Positions 1 to 9,448 of a stretch of 64,000 bases of DNA are shown piece by piece; position 1 is the first letter of the stretch, and the number at the start of each line of letters is the position of its first letter. The notes under the pieces are model-generated. The model did no database searches, had not been told where the DNA came from, and saw only the letters and a program-made list of their open reading frames with translations. The position numbers were made by a program, and so were the translations under genes. The stretch comes from Vagococcus proximus (GTDB taxonomy: Bacteria; Bacillota; Bacilli; Lactobacillales; Vagococcaceae). The stretch covers positions 186,001-250,000 of the forward strand of contig NZ_JAPDSH010000003.1 in NCBI RefSeq assembly GCF_029143285.1, written 5' to 3'.

Positions 1-70
1 TCTCTAATATCTGTACCTATTCTATCAATTTTAACACCTAATTGGAAGAATACTAGTTACTTCACAACAT

Positions 71-110
71 AAAAAAAGAAGAATAAAGCTAATAGCCTTA
101 CTCTTCTTTA
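71..110 (-). terminator. Rho-independent terminator after rny
   Basis: Arms 75-88 and 97-109 pair (one G-T pair) around an 8-nt loop. On the minus strand the stem is followed by a run of T. It begins just past the rny stop codon. Bases 1-70 contain nothing I can recognise. Confidence 0.8.
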
Positions 111-117
111 AAAATTA

Positions 118-1677
118 TTATTTAGCGTAATCAACTGAACGTGTTTCACGAACAACTGTTACTTTAATGTGACCTGGATAATCCAATTCATCTTCGATAC
201 GCTTACGAATCTTACGAACTAAGATTGCTGATTCATCATCAGATATTTCATCAGGTTTAACCATGATACGAACCTCACGACCCGCTTGAATAGCAAAACT
301 AGACTCAACACCAGGGAAGTCATTGGAAATCCCTTCAAGACGCTCTAAACGCTTAATATAGTTTTCTAATGATTCGCTTCTCGCACCTGGACGTGCTGCT
401 GACAAAGCATCAGCTGCTGCTACTAAAACAGAAATGACAGATGTCGCTTCTGTATCGCCATGATGTGATGCAATTGCATTAATAACAACTGGATGTTCTT
501 TGTATTTCTTAGCTAATTCCGTTCCAATCTCAACATGAGACCCTTCAACTTCACGGTCAAGAGCCTTACCAATATCATGTAAGAAACCTGCACGTTTTGC
601 TAATTCAACATCTTCACCTAACTCTGCCGCTAGAACTCCTGTTAATTTAGCAACTTCAATTGAGTGGTTCAACACATTTTGACCATAACTTGTACGGAAT
701 CTCATGCGACCCATAATTTTAATCAAGTCTGGGTGTAACGTATGAGCACCAACTTCGAAGGCAGCATTCTCACCGTATTCACGGATTGTTTCATCCATTT
801 CTTTACGTGCTTTCTCTACCATTTCTTCAATACGAGCTGGATGAATGCGACCATCTTGAATTAATTTTTCAAGCGCAATACGAGCTGTTTCACGACGAAT
901 CGGATCAAATCCTGATAATACTACTGCTTCTGGCGTATCATCAATAATCAAATCAATCCCTGTTAATGTTTCTAGAGTTCTAATATTACGACCTTCACGA
1001 CCAATAATACGCCCCTTCATTTCATCATTCGGTAATGTAACAACAGATACAGTTGCTTCGGATACTTGATCCCCAGCACAACGCTGCATAGCAAGTGATA
1101 AAATATTTTTAGCTTTACGGTCTGCCTCTTCTTTAACCTTACGCTCACTATCTTTAACCATTAAGGCTACTTCGTGAGTTAACTCTTCTTCAGTAGTTGT
1201 CATGATAATATCACGTGCTTCTTCACGAGATAATGCGGCTACTTTTTCTAATTCTTTTTGCTTCGCTTCAATTAATTCAGTTACTTCTTTTTCTCGTTCA
1301 CCAATTAACTGTTGTTTAGAATCCAGTTTATCTTCTTTTTCTTCTAGCGAGTGTTCGCGTTTTACTAATGTTTCATCTTTACGATCAAGATTAGTTTCAC
1401 GTTGCAGTAAGCGACTTTCTTGTACCTTCACTTCATCTCTGCGTTCTTTCAACTCACTTTCAATAGTTAGACGATACTTTTGGTTCTCTTCTTTCGACTC
1501 CAATAACGATTCTTTTTTTAACGTTTCAGCTTCTTTAGCAGCTGCTGCTAAGATACCTTCCGCCGATGTTTTAGCACCATCAATCGCTTTTTTATGGCGA
1601 CTATTTGCACTAATAAAACCACCAATGAGACCGACAATTAATATGATGATACCGAGGATTACTGTTAAAATACCCAT
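118..1677 (-). CDS. rny: Ribonuclease Y
   Basis: Membrane-anchored endoribonuclease that initiates mRNA decay in Firmicutes. The 519-aa protein has an N-terminal membrane helix (about residues 4-25), a long charged coiled coil (about 30-195), a KH RNA-binding domain with the [12 protein letters not shown] signature near 225, and an HD phosphohydrolase domain with HDIGK near 367. Length and domain order match the family. The ATG follows a strong AGGAGG-type site (ATACGGAGGTG), and a good promoter lies about 120 bp upstream, so it is probably transcribed alone. It lies downstream of recA, as in Bacillus. Confidence 0.97.
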   Translation of the reverse strand: MGILTVILGIIILIVGLIGGFISANSRHKKAIDGAKTSAEGILAAAAKEAETLKKESLLESKEENQKYRLTIESELKERRDEVKVQESRLLQRETNLDRKDETLVKREHSLEEKEDKLDSKQQLIGEREKEVTELIEAKQKELEKVAALSREEARDIIMTTTEEELTHEVALMVKDSERKVKEEADRKAKNILSLAMQRCAGDQVSEATVSVVTLPNDEMKGRIIGREGRNIRTLETLTGIDLIIDDTPEAVVLSGFDPIRRETARIALEKLIQDGRIHPARIEEMVEKARKEMDETIREYGENAAFEVGAHTLHPDLIKIMGRMRFRTSYGQNVLNHSIEVAKLTGVLAAELGEDVELAKRAGFLHDIGKALDREVEGSHVEIGTELAKKYKEHPVVINAIASHHGDTEATSVISVLVAAADALSAARPGARSESLENYIKRLERLEGISNDFPGVESSFAIQAGREVRIMVKPDEISDDESAILVRKIRKRIEDELDYPGHIKVTVVRETRSVDYAK

Positions 1678-1796
1678 CTGTACACCTCCGTATTATCTGT
1701 GTTTCTATATGTAGTTTTTAGTTGATAAACATCAAACTACTTATCAATATGCCCTACATGCATAACTGTATAAAAATAACTTTATATACATATTTC

Positions 1797-1825
1797 ATTC
1801 TAATAGTTGTGCCTATGCGTGTCAA
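1797..1825 (-). promoter_or_regulatory. Sigma-A promoter of rny
   Basis: On the minus strand TTGACA (1820-1825), a 17-bp spacer and TAGAAT (1797-1802) form a near-consensus vegetative promoter. The predicted 5' leader to the rny ATG is about 110 nt and shows no obvious structure. Confidence 0.75.
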
Positions 1826-1870
1826 CTTATAATTACTGTTCATTCCTTTAATTTAACGTCTTTAAAATAA

Positions 1871-1901
1871 AAAAAAGACAGGTGAAAATCACCTGTCTTT
1901 T
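1871..1901 (-). terminator. Terminator after recA
   Basis: Stem AAAGACAGGTG/CACCTGTCTTT around AAAAT, followed by a T-rich tract on the minus strand, 5 bp past the recA stop. It separates recA from rny. Confidence 0.9.
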
Positions 1902-1905
1902 AATT

Positions 1906-2940
1906 CTATTCTAAATCTAATGTCACTTCATCTTCTTCAACTTCGATGTCATCACCTATACCATATTCATTACGAACACGTTTTTCAATTTCATCGTACA
2001 TCTCTGGATGGGCCATCATATAATTTTTAGCATTTTCACGACCTTGTCCAATACGTTCTTCTTTATAAGAATACCATGCACCACTTTTGTCTACAATATC
2101 TCTTTCTGAAGCCATATCTAAGAGTTCACCAGCTTTTGAAATACCTAACCCGTACATTAAGTCGACCTCTGCTACTTTAAAAGGCGGAGCAACTTTGTTT
2201 TTTACAACTTTAATTTTCGTACGGTTACCAATGATATCCGTTCCGTTTTTTAATTGCTCAGCACGACGTACTTCTAAGCGAACTGTCGCGTAAAATTTAA
2301 GTGCACGTCCACCTGGTGTGATCTCTGGGTTACCAAACATTACACCAACTTTCTCACGAATTTGGTTAATGAATAAAGCAATTGTTTTAGTTTTATTGAT
2401 AGAACCTGATAATTTACGTAGGGCTTGAGACATCAAACGCGCTTGTAACCCAACATGAGAGTCTCCCATTTCACCGTCAATCTCAGCTCTCGGTACTAAA
2501 GCAGCAACCGAATCGACAACTACAATGTCAATAGCGCCACTTGAAACTAAAGCATCAGCAATCTCAAGGCCTTGTTCCCCAGTATCTGGTTGAGATAGTA
2601 GTAACTCATCAATATTAACACCTAAATTTTGTGCATATTTAGGATCTAAGGCATGCTCGGCATCGATAAATGCAGCTGTTCCTCCTTGCTTTTGTACCTC
2701 TGCAATGGCGTGTAAGGCCACTGTTGTCTTACCTGAACTCTCTGGACCATATACTTCTACAATACGTCCACGAGGATAACCACCTACACCTAACGCCACG
2801 TCTAATGCTAGGGAGCCACTAGGGATTGTTGAAATTTGTGTATCCACTTTCTCGCCAAGTTTCATGATTGACCCTTTGCCATAATTTTTTTCTATTTTTT
2901 TTAACGCAGCATCCAGTGCTACTTTACGATCATCTGCCAA
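1906..2940 (-). CDS. recA: Recombinase RecA
   Basis: DNA-dependent ATPase for homologous recombination and the co-protease that triggers LexA self-cleavage. The 344-aa protein carries Walker [10 protein letters not shown] (about 65-73), the [10 protein letters not shown] segment, Walker [10 protein letters not shown], the L2-region INQIREK and an acidic C-terminal tail, all typical. The start is TTG at 2938-2940, 8 nt after AAGGAGG; no in-frame ATG lies near. A LexA-type box and a sigma-A promoter lie in the gap after cinA, so it can be expressed independently of the pgsA-cinA side and induced by DNA damage. Confidence 0.98.
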   Translation of the reverse strand: MADDRKVALDAALKKIEKNYGKGSIMKLGEKVDTQISTIPSGSLALDVALGVGGYPRGRIVEVYGPESSGKTTVALHAIAEVQKQGGTAAFIDAEHALDPKYAQNLGVNIDELLLSQPDTGEQGLEIADALVSSGAIDIVVVDSVAALVPRAEIDGEMGDSHVGLQARLMSQALRKLSGSINKTKTIALFINQIREKVGVMFGNPEITPGGRALKFYATVRLEVRRAEQLKNGTDIIGNRTKIKVVKNKVAPPFKVAEVDLMYGLGISKAGELLDMASERDIVDKSGAWYSYKEERIGQGRENAKNYMMAHPEMYDEIEKRVRNEYGIGDDIEVEEDEVTLDLE

Positions 2941-2984
2941 TTAAATATGCCTCCTTATTTGTTCCCGAATTTATTTCTATACCT

Positions 2985-3013
2985 ATCATACTTTTTCTCA
3001 CTTAAAAAATCAA
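2985..3013 (-). promoter_or_regulatory. Sigma-A promoter of recA
   Basis: Minus strand: TTGATT (3008-3013), exact 17-bp spacer, TATGAT (2985-2990). It sits between the LexA-type box and the recA ribosome-binding site. Confidence 0.8.
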
Positions 3014-3018
3014 GCTTT

Positions 3019-4302
3019 TTACGAATGTTTGTTCGTGTCTATTTGTTCGAATAATAGTCGACGCCTTATTAGGTCCATTCCTTTTAGAACTGCTTGATAT
3101 TGAATAGAAGCCTTATTACCCCCAAAATTATAGCGCATCACTTCTTGCTTCCCTGTTCGGTCAGTTAACGCTATAGCAACCTCACCAACATCATAGCTTT
3201 CACTCTGACAACTATCTGTTATACCCGCAATCGCAATCGCGTAATCTGTTTCAAACATCTGACAACAGTTTCCAGCAACAAGCGTTAATAACTGTTCATC
3301 TAAATAATCATTTGATTCATTTTGACTGGATACATTTGGTAAAGAAGTAACCAATTGATTGAGGGAGGGGAAAATAACGCCTCCCTTACTTATTAAATCC
3401 GAACCCGGTATCGTTGAAATCGTACTTTGGAATAATCCTGATGTTAAACACTCCACGCTTGATAGTGTCTTACCCATCTGCTTTAATACATTGACCAATT
3501 CATTTTGCAACGAGTTAGTTTCACCGTAACCATAAAAATATAACCCAACTTTTTCTTGAATTTTTTCTTCCATTTCATTTAGCAATAGAAGCGCCTTTTC
3601 ATTTGTCTCAGTTTTCGCTGTCAAACGTAATGTTACTTCATTCGTTTTAGCATACGGAGCTATTGTTGGGTTAGTTTGATTGGTAATCAACTCTGCTAAT
3701 TCTGTCACTAAGCGCGATTCTCCAATCCCATAAAAACGTAAGACACGTGATGTTAGTTTCATCTTTTGAGGTAGCAACTCTTTCAAAACAGGCTTAGCTG
3801 ATTCTTCAAACATGCCTTTTAATTCTCTTGGCGGTCCAGGTAATACCATATAAGCCGTCTTCTCTGCTTGATAAAAGGTCCCAATCGCTAGACCCACTGG
3901 ATTTTCTAAAACTTGACCATTGGAAATTGCCAAAGCTTGACGTTTATTATTCGGCGTCATTGGTCGGCCGGATTTCGATATATATGATACGACATAATCC
4001 AAAGCCTTTTGGTCCATTACCAGAGCCTCGTTTAAATGTTCAGCTAAAATATCACGCGTGATATCATCGTCAGTCGGTCCTAACCCACCACATAAAATAA
4101 CTAGTTCACTTCTGGTATCCGCCAATTCTAAAAGTGTTTTTAAGCGTCCAGGATTATCTCCTACCACCGTCTGATAATAAACTTCATAACCTAATCCTGC
4201 TAATTCTTCTGAAAGGTATGTTGCATTCGTATTCACCACTTGCCCTAACAAAAGCTCTGTTCCTACTGCAATAATCTCTGCTTTCATGACTGCCACACCC
4301 AT
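3019..4302 (-). CDS. cinA: CinA family protein with degenerate C-terminal domain
   Basis: Competence/damage-inducible CinA. The N-terminal molybdopterin-binding-like (MoCF, ADP-ribose pyrophosphatase) domain is well kept: GTELLLGQVVNTN near 14-26, GGLGPTDDD at 72-80, LPGPPREL at 154-161. The C-terminal region should be a nicotinamide-nucleotide amidohydrolase (PncC), whose usual AES-x-TGG motif here reads VECLTSG (283-289) and whose usual YSNxxK segment reads FPSLNQL (311-317), so the likely catalytic Ser, Tyr and Lys are all replaced. The first start has a poor ribosome-binding site; an ATG at 4287 giving MKAEIIAVG is the more usual beginning. It lies between pgsA and recA as in Bacillus. 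Confidence 0.9.
   Translation of the reverse strand: MGVAVMKAEIIAVGTELLLGQVVNTNATYLSEELAGLGYEVYYQTVVGDNPGRLKTLLELADTRSELVILCGGLGPTDDDITRDILAEHLNEALVMDQKALDYVVSYISKSGRPMTPNNKRQALAISNGQVLENPVGLAIGTFYQAEKTAYMVLPGPPRELKGMFEESAKPVLKELLPQKMKLTSRVLRFYGIGESRLVTELAELITNQTNPTIAPYAKTNEVTLRLTAKTETNEKALLLLNEMEEKIQEKVGLYFYGYGETNSLQNELVNVLKQMGKTLSSVECLTSGLFQSTISTIPGSDLISKGGVIFPSLNQLVTSLPNVSSQNESNDYLDEQLLTLVAGNCCQMFETDYAIAIAGITDSCQSESYDVGEVAIALTDRTGKQEVMRYNFGGNKASIQYQAVLKGMDLIRRRLLFEQIDTNKHS
3022..3035 (-). promoter_or_regulatory. LexA (DinR) SOS box of recA
   Basis: Minus strand CGAACAAACATTCG matches the Gram-positive SOS box CGAAC-N4-GTTCG at 9 of 10 defined positions. It lies 8 bp upstream of the -35 of the recA promoter and overlaps the last codons of cinA. 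The family consensus is established for Bacillus LexA; binding here is inferred. Confidence 0.75.
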
Positions 4303-4360
4303 TCTTTATAATATTCGCGTAAAGTGATACTTTCTACAAAATTATATCACACAAATTTAA

Positions 4361-4393
4361 ACAAAAAAAAAACAACGAGCTTACTCGTTGTTT
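4361..4393 (-). terminator. Terminator after pgsA
   Basis: Stem AACAACGAG/CTCGTTGTT (4371-4379 and 4384-4392) with a T-rich tract on the minus strand, only a few bases after the pgsA stop. It would reduce read-through into cinA. Confidence 0.85.
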
Positions 4394-4398
4394 TTCTA

Positions 4399-4977
4399 TT
4401 ACATAGAACCCTTGAATACGTGACTATTTTTAATAAAGTAATCTACGCCTGAATAAATAGTAAAAGCTAAACAAACATAAAGTAAAATCGTTGCTACCGG
4501 TAAACCTAACGCTTCGAATGGTGCATTATTAATCATCAAGAAAATAATCGCTAACATTTGAGTGGCTGTTTTTACTTTACCAGGCCATGCTGCTGCCATA
4601 ACTTCACCATCTTCTACTAATAACAAACGTAAACCTGTTACTGCTAGTTCACGACAAACAATAACTGCCGCAATCCAAGCTGGTACTTCCCCTTGTGAGA
4701 CAAGCACAATAAAGGCTGTCATAACTAACATTTTATCTGCTAGAGGATCTGCAAATTTTCCGAAGTTGGTAACTAGACCTTGAGAACGGGCAATTTTACC
4801 ATCTAGCCAGTCTGTGATACTCGCAACCGCAAATATTATCATCCCAACAAATTGATTAACTGGGATAGCTGTTCCCGCAATCGACATATTTCCCCATGCC
4901 ATAACATCGGCCACTACTATTAAAAATACCGGAATCATACATATTCTGATTACCGTTAACTTATTTGGTAAATTCAC
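4399..4977 (-). CDS. pgsA: CDP-diacylglycerol-glycerol-3-phosphate 3-phosphatidyltransferase
   Basis: Makes phosphatidylglycerol phosphate, the committed step to phosphatidylglycerol and cardiolipin, in the membrane. The 192-aa protein has the CDP-alcohol phosphotransferase signature DG-x2-AR-x8-G-x3-D-x3-D (DWLDGKIAR...FGKFADPLADK, about residues 57-84) and several membrane helices. Translation starts at GTG (4977) behind AAGGAAGG. It follows rodZ by about 40 bp and is closed by a terminator. Confidence 0.95.
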   Translation of the reverse strand: MNLPNKLTVIRICMIPVFLIVVADVMAWGNMSIAGTAIPVNQFVGMIIFAVASITDWLDGKIARSQGLVTNFGKFADPLADKMLVMTAFIVLVSQGEVPAWIAAVIVCRELAVTGLRLLLVEDGEVMAAAWPGKVKTATQMLAIIFLMINNAPFEALGLPVATILLYVCLAFTIYSGVDYFIKNSHVFKGSM

Positions 4978-5019
4978 TTTAAAGCACCTTCCTTTAACTC
5001 ATTATCGTCATAACTAAAC

Positions 5020-5841
5020 CTATTCAATCAATAATTTGATATTACGTTTTACTGCTTCGTCACCCTCTGGATTAAATTCAAGATCCTGACCGTTAATTTT
5101 AACTTCTGCATTACTAACATTACCCAGCACAATTCTAGCTTGAGTTGTTCCTTCAGGTAATGTTGTCTCCCCTGATTCACCCGCTTCTAGTGTCTGATCA
5201 TACACGTATTCCCCGTCAATCATAACACCTACCCAACATCTAGCATCTTTGCCTAAAAATTCTAAATCTAAAGGCCCTTCTGCATTCAAGACAGTCATAG
5301 TAACATTATAACCTTCTTGACTATCAAAGTTAATATCTAGATCGTCTGGTGCTTCTTCAACATCTTCTTTCTTTATAGGTTCCTTCTTTTTAACCACTAC
5401 TTTATCTGCTTTTTTAATTAAAGGTTCATCTTCTGTTGAACGAAGCGTCAAAAAGCCTATTCCAAAAATAATAAACGCTGCAACAGCAAATAAAAGAAGC
5501 ATTGGAAGATTTGATTTTACAACATTCGGTTTCCTATCAGAGTAACGATCTCTGCTTAAATTCGAACGCTCTTCTTCTACCTTTGTTACTTCCACTACCA
5601 CATTCTCATCCACTACGACACCATCAAAACGATCTGCTAAGTAATCGCCATCTTCGCCAACTTCATTAGCATATTGACGAATAAAAGAACGGGCATAATA
5701 ATCACCGGGTAATTCATCAAATTTATTTGCTTCTATTAATTCTAAGTAACGCGTTTGAATTTTAGTTGCCTGTTGTAATTCTTCAATAGTCAAGCCTTTT
5801 TCTATACGGGCTTTCCTTAAAATATCTCCAATCGTCCTCAC
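5020..5841 (-). CDS. rodZ: RodZ-like cytoskeletal/cell-shape protein
   Basis: Homologue of Bacillus YmfM/RodZ, a bitopic protein that links the MreB cytoskeleton to the membrane. Visible parts: an N-terminal helix-turn-helix domain of the RodZ type (about 1-70, IGDILRKARIEKGLTIEELQ), a basic juxtamembrane stretch, one membrane helix (about 112-132), a charged linker and a C-terminal extracellular beta-rich domain (DUF4115 type) with AEGPLDLEFLGKDARCW. The start is GTG. It sits between the SDR gene and pgsA, the order seen in Bacillus. Confidence 0.88.
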   Translation of the reverse strand: MRTIGDILRKARIEKGLTIEELQQATKIQTRYLELIEANKFDELPGDYYARSFIRQYANEVGEDGDYLADRFDGVVVDENVVVEVTKVEEERSNLSRDRYSDRKPNVVKSNLPMLLLFAVAAFIIFGIGFLTLRSTEDEPLIKKADKVVVKKKEPIKKEDVEEAPDDLDINFDSQEGYNVTMTVLNAEGPLDLEFLGKDARCWVGVMIDGEYVYDQTLEAGESGETTLPEGTTQARIVLGNVSNAEVKINGQDLEFNPEGDEAVKRNIKLLIE

Positions 5842-5871
5842 AAACTCACCCTTTTTCTATATAATTACATC

Positions 5872-6597
5872 CTACATTTTCCATCCACCTGTTACTGGTA
5901 GGACTATTCCAGTCAAGTATGATGCAGAATCACTCGCTAAATAATTAACAGCTCCTGCTACTTCTTCTGGCTCAGCTAAACGTCCCACAGGAATCTCTAT
6001 ACGTAGGTCTTCTAATTCTTCAGTTGTCCATGCCTCATTCATTTTCGTCGCTACTGCACCTGGAGCTACCAAATTGACCGTAATACCAAGTGATGCAACT
6101 TCTTGTGCATATGCTTTTACAAAGCTTTGTTGTGCTCCTTTTACCGTGCTATAAACCACTTCCATAGCACTGCCAACCAAACCATAAACTGAACCTATAA
6201 AAATAATACGTCCTTTTTTTGTTTTAGCCAATTTACTTTGAAGGTTCTGGCAAATTTGTATAGGGGATTTTACCATACAATTCCACAGGGCATCCATCTC
6301 ATCAACTGTTGTATCTGTCAGTAGCTTGTACACTGTATCACCACTGGCAAAAATCACGGCATCAACCTGGAATAATTGTTCAAAAAATGTTGCCGAAACT
6401 TTTTTTTCAGACATATCTAACTGTATCATAAAAAAATCTTGTTTAGGATACTTTTCAGTTAATTTTTTTACTAAATCTGAACTTTTTTTCTGATTTTTAT
6501 TAAAGTGACAATAAATAGACCAACCTTCTGCCGCTAAACGCATCACACAAGCTTCACCAATATCACCACTCGCACCTAAAACTAATGCATATGGCAT
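5872..6597 (-). CDS. ymfI: Short-chain dehydrogenase/reductase (YmfI type)
   Basis: Classical SDR of 241 aa resembling FabG, with unknown physiological substrate in this locus. The nucleotide-binding GASGDIGEA motif is at 8-16; the catalytic elements are the Ser of IGSVYGLVG, then YSTVKGA (Tyr and Lys), and VAPGAVATKM follows. The open frame runs upstream to 6672 inside ymfH, but the ATG at 6597 has GAGGAG just before it and gives the normal SDR beginning MPYALVLGASG, so I chose it. It begins right after the ymfH stop, implying coupled translation. Confidence 0.9.
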   Translation of the reverse strand: MPYALVLGASGDIGEACVMRLAAEGWSIYCHFNKNQKKSSDLVKKLTEKYPKQDFFMIQLDMSEKKVSATFFEQLFQVDAVIFASGDTVYKLLTDTTVDEMDALWNCMVKSPIQICQNLQSKLAKTKKGRIIFIGSVYGLVGSAMEVVYSTVKGAQQSFVKAYAQEVASLGITVNLVAPGAVATKMNEAWTTEELEDLRIEIPVGRLAEPEEVAGAVNYLASDSASYLTGIVLPVTGGWKM

Positions 6598-6598
6598 C

Positions 6599-7897
6599 CT
6601 ATTTCTCCTCTTCGGGATAAATATAAAACTCGCTAATGCTTTCTTTTTTAATAAATTTTGATCTAACTTCATGAATGTCTTCTAAAGTAATATGATCTAT
6701 TACTTCAACTAAATCGAACAAGGTTGCTTCCCCATAACTCATTTGACTAAACTTACGAGCAATAAATTCTAATGAATTAAGCGATTGAAGGTGTTTTCCG
6801 AGCATTTTTTTCTTTAATAGAGTTAGCTTCTCCTCTGTTAAATCTGGACTTGTTGCCGCATTTAACAAGATTGATTTTATTTCATTAGCTAGTTCTTCTG
6901 GCTTTGCACTATCTCCACCAAAATCAGCAAAATGAAATCCTCTATCCAAAGTGAAATCATAACCAAAACTATCATCAATTAATCCTTCGTTGTATAAACG
7001 TTCTCTTGTTGTAGAAGTGTCACCAAATAACAACTGGAACAGTAGACCTGCTGTCGTTTGATAACGAAGTAACCCCATTCCATCTTCTGGTAAAACGTCA
7101 TCTCCTCTAACTCCAACTATTACTTTACTTCTATTTACTGGCATTTTGATACTACTTGTTTTAATCAAATAATCTTGATTCCCTGTTGGATTTAGACGTT
7201 TAATTGGCTCGGACGGCTTAAACTCTTTTTTATCTTGATTCTCTCGAATAAGAGTCATCATTTCTTCTGGTTCCATCTTACCAACTACAAGTAAATTCAT
7301 ATTACTTGGATGATAGAACGTACGATAACATAAGTGTAAATCTTCTGCTGTTATTTCAGCAATACTCTCGATTGTCCCTGCAATATCAATATGTAGCGGA
7401 TGATTCGGATACATATTACCAATAATCCCAAAGAATAAACGCCAATTTGAGTCATCTTGATACATTTGGATTTCTTGGCCGATAATTCCCTTTTCTTTTT
7501 CAACCGTTTCTTCCGTAAAATAAGGATCTTGAACGAAATCTAAGAGTGTTGTCATATTTTCTGATACTTTACTTGTCGTTGAAAAAAGATAGCTTGTTTT
7601 AGTAAAACTCGTATAGGCATTTGCTGAGGCCCCTTGCGCTCCAAAGTTTTGAAAAACGTCACCCGTCTCTTTTTCAAACATTTTATGCTCTAGAAAATGA
7701 GCAATACCATCTGGTACAAGGACCGGATCCGTCTCACCTAACGGAATAAAATGATTATCAATTGAACCATAGTCTGTTGTAAATAAACCATATGTCTTAT
7801 TAAAGTCTTCTTTTGGAAGCAAAATAACAGTTAGACCGTTAGCCATTTTTTCTTTATAGATAACTTCATTGACTCCTGAATAAACTATTTTTTCCAT
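6599..7897 (-). CDS. ymfH: M16 family zinc peptidase (YmfH type)
   Basis: Probable pitrilysin-family metallopeptidase, 432 aa. The inverted zinc motif HxxEH is intact (AHFLEHKMFE, about residues 66-75), and the downstream Glu expected for the third ligand lies in the EKEKGIIGQEIQMYQ segment (about 133-147). Its start overlaps the stop of ymfF (TAATG), and the SDR gene follows directly. Together with ymfF, which lacks the motif, it looks like an active/inactive pair as in other two-subunit M16 enzymes. The substrate is unknown. Confidence 0.9.
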   Translation of the reverse strand: MEKIVYSGVNEVIYKEKMANGLTVILLPKEDFNKTYGLFTTDYGSIDNHFIPLGETDPVLVPDGIAHFLEHKMFEKETGDVFQNFGAQGASANAYTSFTKTSYLFSTTSKVSENMTTLLDFVQDPYFTEETVEKEKGIIGQEIQMYQDDSNWRLFFGIIGNMYPNHPLHIDIAGTIESIAEITAEDLHLCYRTFYHPSNMNLLVVGKMEPEEMMTLIRENQDKKEFKPSEPIKRLNPTGNQDYLIKTSSIKMPVNRSKVIVGVRGDDVLPEDGMGLLRYQTTAGLLFQLLFGDTSTTRERLYNEGLIDDSFGYDFTLDRGFHFADFGGDSAKPEELANEIKSILLNAATSPDLTEEKLTLLKKKMLGKHLQSLNSLEFIARKFSQMSYGEATLFDLVEVIDHITLEDIHEVRSKFIKKESISEFYIYPEEEK

Positions 7898-9201
7898 TAT
7901 TCTGCTCCTCCTGTCATAAAGTACGTCGCTTGTAGTGTCACTTTATCCGCTACTTTTTGAATGTCTTCTATCGTAACAGCCTCTAATTTTTCTACCCATT
8001 CATCCGCAGTTATATTTGATTGCGGTAATTTTTCCTGTAAAAATGCAGCTTCAATAACCGCAGCTGGATTATCTAATGATAAGAAGTAGTGATTTTTTAA
8101 CATCTCCTTCGTTTGAGATAATTCATCTTCTGATATTTCTCCTCTAACAAGACTAATCAATTGTTCTTGAATTAACAATTCGACCCTCTCACGATTTTGA
8201 CCATCAATACCTGTTTGAACGGTTAATAACCCTCTGAAAGTATCTAACGAACTCGATGCATAATAAGCCATACTTTCTTTTTCACGAACATTCATAAATA
8301 ATTTGGAGTGAGGAAAACCACCAAAAAGTCCATTAAAAATTTGCATAGCAAAATAATCTTGATCATAGTAATAACAGTTTGTGTTGTAAGCTAGATTTAA
8401 TTTGGCTTGAGAAATATTATATGTTTCTTCTTTTATAATGACCTCTTTTTTTACTTCTTGACTATAGAAAGCTTGCTCTGTTACTTCTGAACGCTCCCCA
8501 AAAGGCAAAGCATCAATTTGATGCCTTAATTTCTCTGCGGATACATCACCAATAACAAAAATATCTACAGTATCTTCTGCTAGCATTTGAGTATAATAGG
8601 CTGCCAAGCTAGCTGGGGTTTCTTTCCCTACTTCTTCAATTGTCCCAAAACTTGGATATTTTTGATTATCATCTTCAGAAAAATAAACTTCTTGAAGTTT
8701 AAGCGAGGCTAAACTTTGCTTATCATCACTTACTGATGCAATATACTCTTGAAGATTTTTTTGTTCTCTATAAAAGGTATCCTTATCAAATTCTCCCGCT
8801 TCAATAGCAGGATTAAATAACATTTCCTTCACAAAGGAAATCCCTTCAGAAATAACATCTTCTTCATTAGGTAAATACTTGTCATTTACACTATTAAAAA
8901 TAACACTTAAATAATGGGTCTGTCCTTTTTTCCCCACATTAATACCATAGCTTGCACCATACATATCAGCTAATTTTTCGCTAACTGCTAATTGAGTATT
9001 ATATTTTTTGGAACTCGTCTCTAACATACTCGCTAATAGTGTCCGTTTACTAATAGTCTCTACTGACAACGGTGCTGAAAAGCGCATCATCATACGGACC
9101 GTTTTATATTTTTCTGTAGGAATAACATGAAAGTTAATTCCATTTTTTAATTTATCCACTCTAATACAACTTCCTCTCTCATCTAAACTAACTATTCTCA
9201 C
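7897..9201 (-). CDS. ymfF: M16 family peptidase-like protein lacking the zinc motif (YmfF type)
   Basis: Paralogue of the next gene, 434 aa. At the position of HxxEH it reads LLASMLETSSKKY, so the zinc site is missing and it is probably a non-catalytic partner that shapes the substrate chamber. The M16 C-terminal half is recognisable (NGLFGGFPHSKLFMNVREKESMAYY). The longest frame starts at GTG 9201 with a weak ribosome-binding site; GTG at 9159 (giving VDKLKNGINFHVI) has AGAGAGGA upstream and fits family N-termini better. It is the first gene of the ymfF-ymfH-ymfI group. Confidence 0.88.
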   Translation of the reverse strand: MRIVSLDERGSCIRVDKLKNGINFHVIPTEKYKTVRMMMRFSAPLSVETISKRTLLASMLETSSKKYNTQLAVSEKLADMYGASYGINVGKKGQTHYLSVIFNSVNDKYLPNEEDVISEGISFVKEMLFNPAIEAGEFDKDTFYREQKNLQEYIASVSDDKQSLASLKLQEVYFSEDDNQKYPSFGTIEEVGKETPASLAAYYTQMLAEDTVDIFVIGDVSAEKLRHQIDALPFGERSEVTEQAFYSQEVKKEVIIKEETYNISQAKLNLAYNTNCYYYDQDYFAMQIFNGLFGGFPHSKLFMNVREKESMAYYASSSLDTFRGLLTVQTGIDGQNRERVELLIQEQLISLVRGEISEDELSQTKEMLKNHYFLSLDNPAAVIEAAFLQEKLPQSNITADEWVEKLEAVTIEDIQKVADKVTLQATYFMTGGAE

Positions 9202-9448
9202 CTATACGAAACCTCTCCGTTGTTCATTAAACATCTATTAAAGGTTAGTGTTGGGCTATTTCTACCTTTTTAGTTTTTTATACTAGCCCTATTTCTCAAT
9301 TTATGATAGCATAGAATTCGACATTATTATACTGATAGTCACTGGCAAAAGACCATAAAAACAGTCCTAACGAAAGAAAGGGCTCTTATTTTTGTCTTCC
9401 TGTTAGTTTTCTATAAGTTTAATATAAAACAAAAAGGGGGAAATTGTT

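Noticed and set aside
1202-1714. Long plus-strand frame opposite rny
   Set aside because: It is the antisense shadow of the coiled-coil part of RNase Y; low-complexity Ser/Phe-rich product and no ribosome-binding site.
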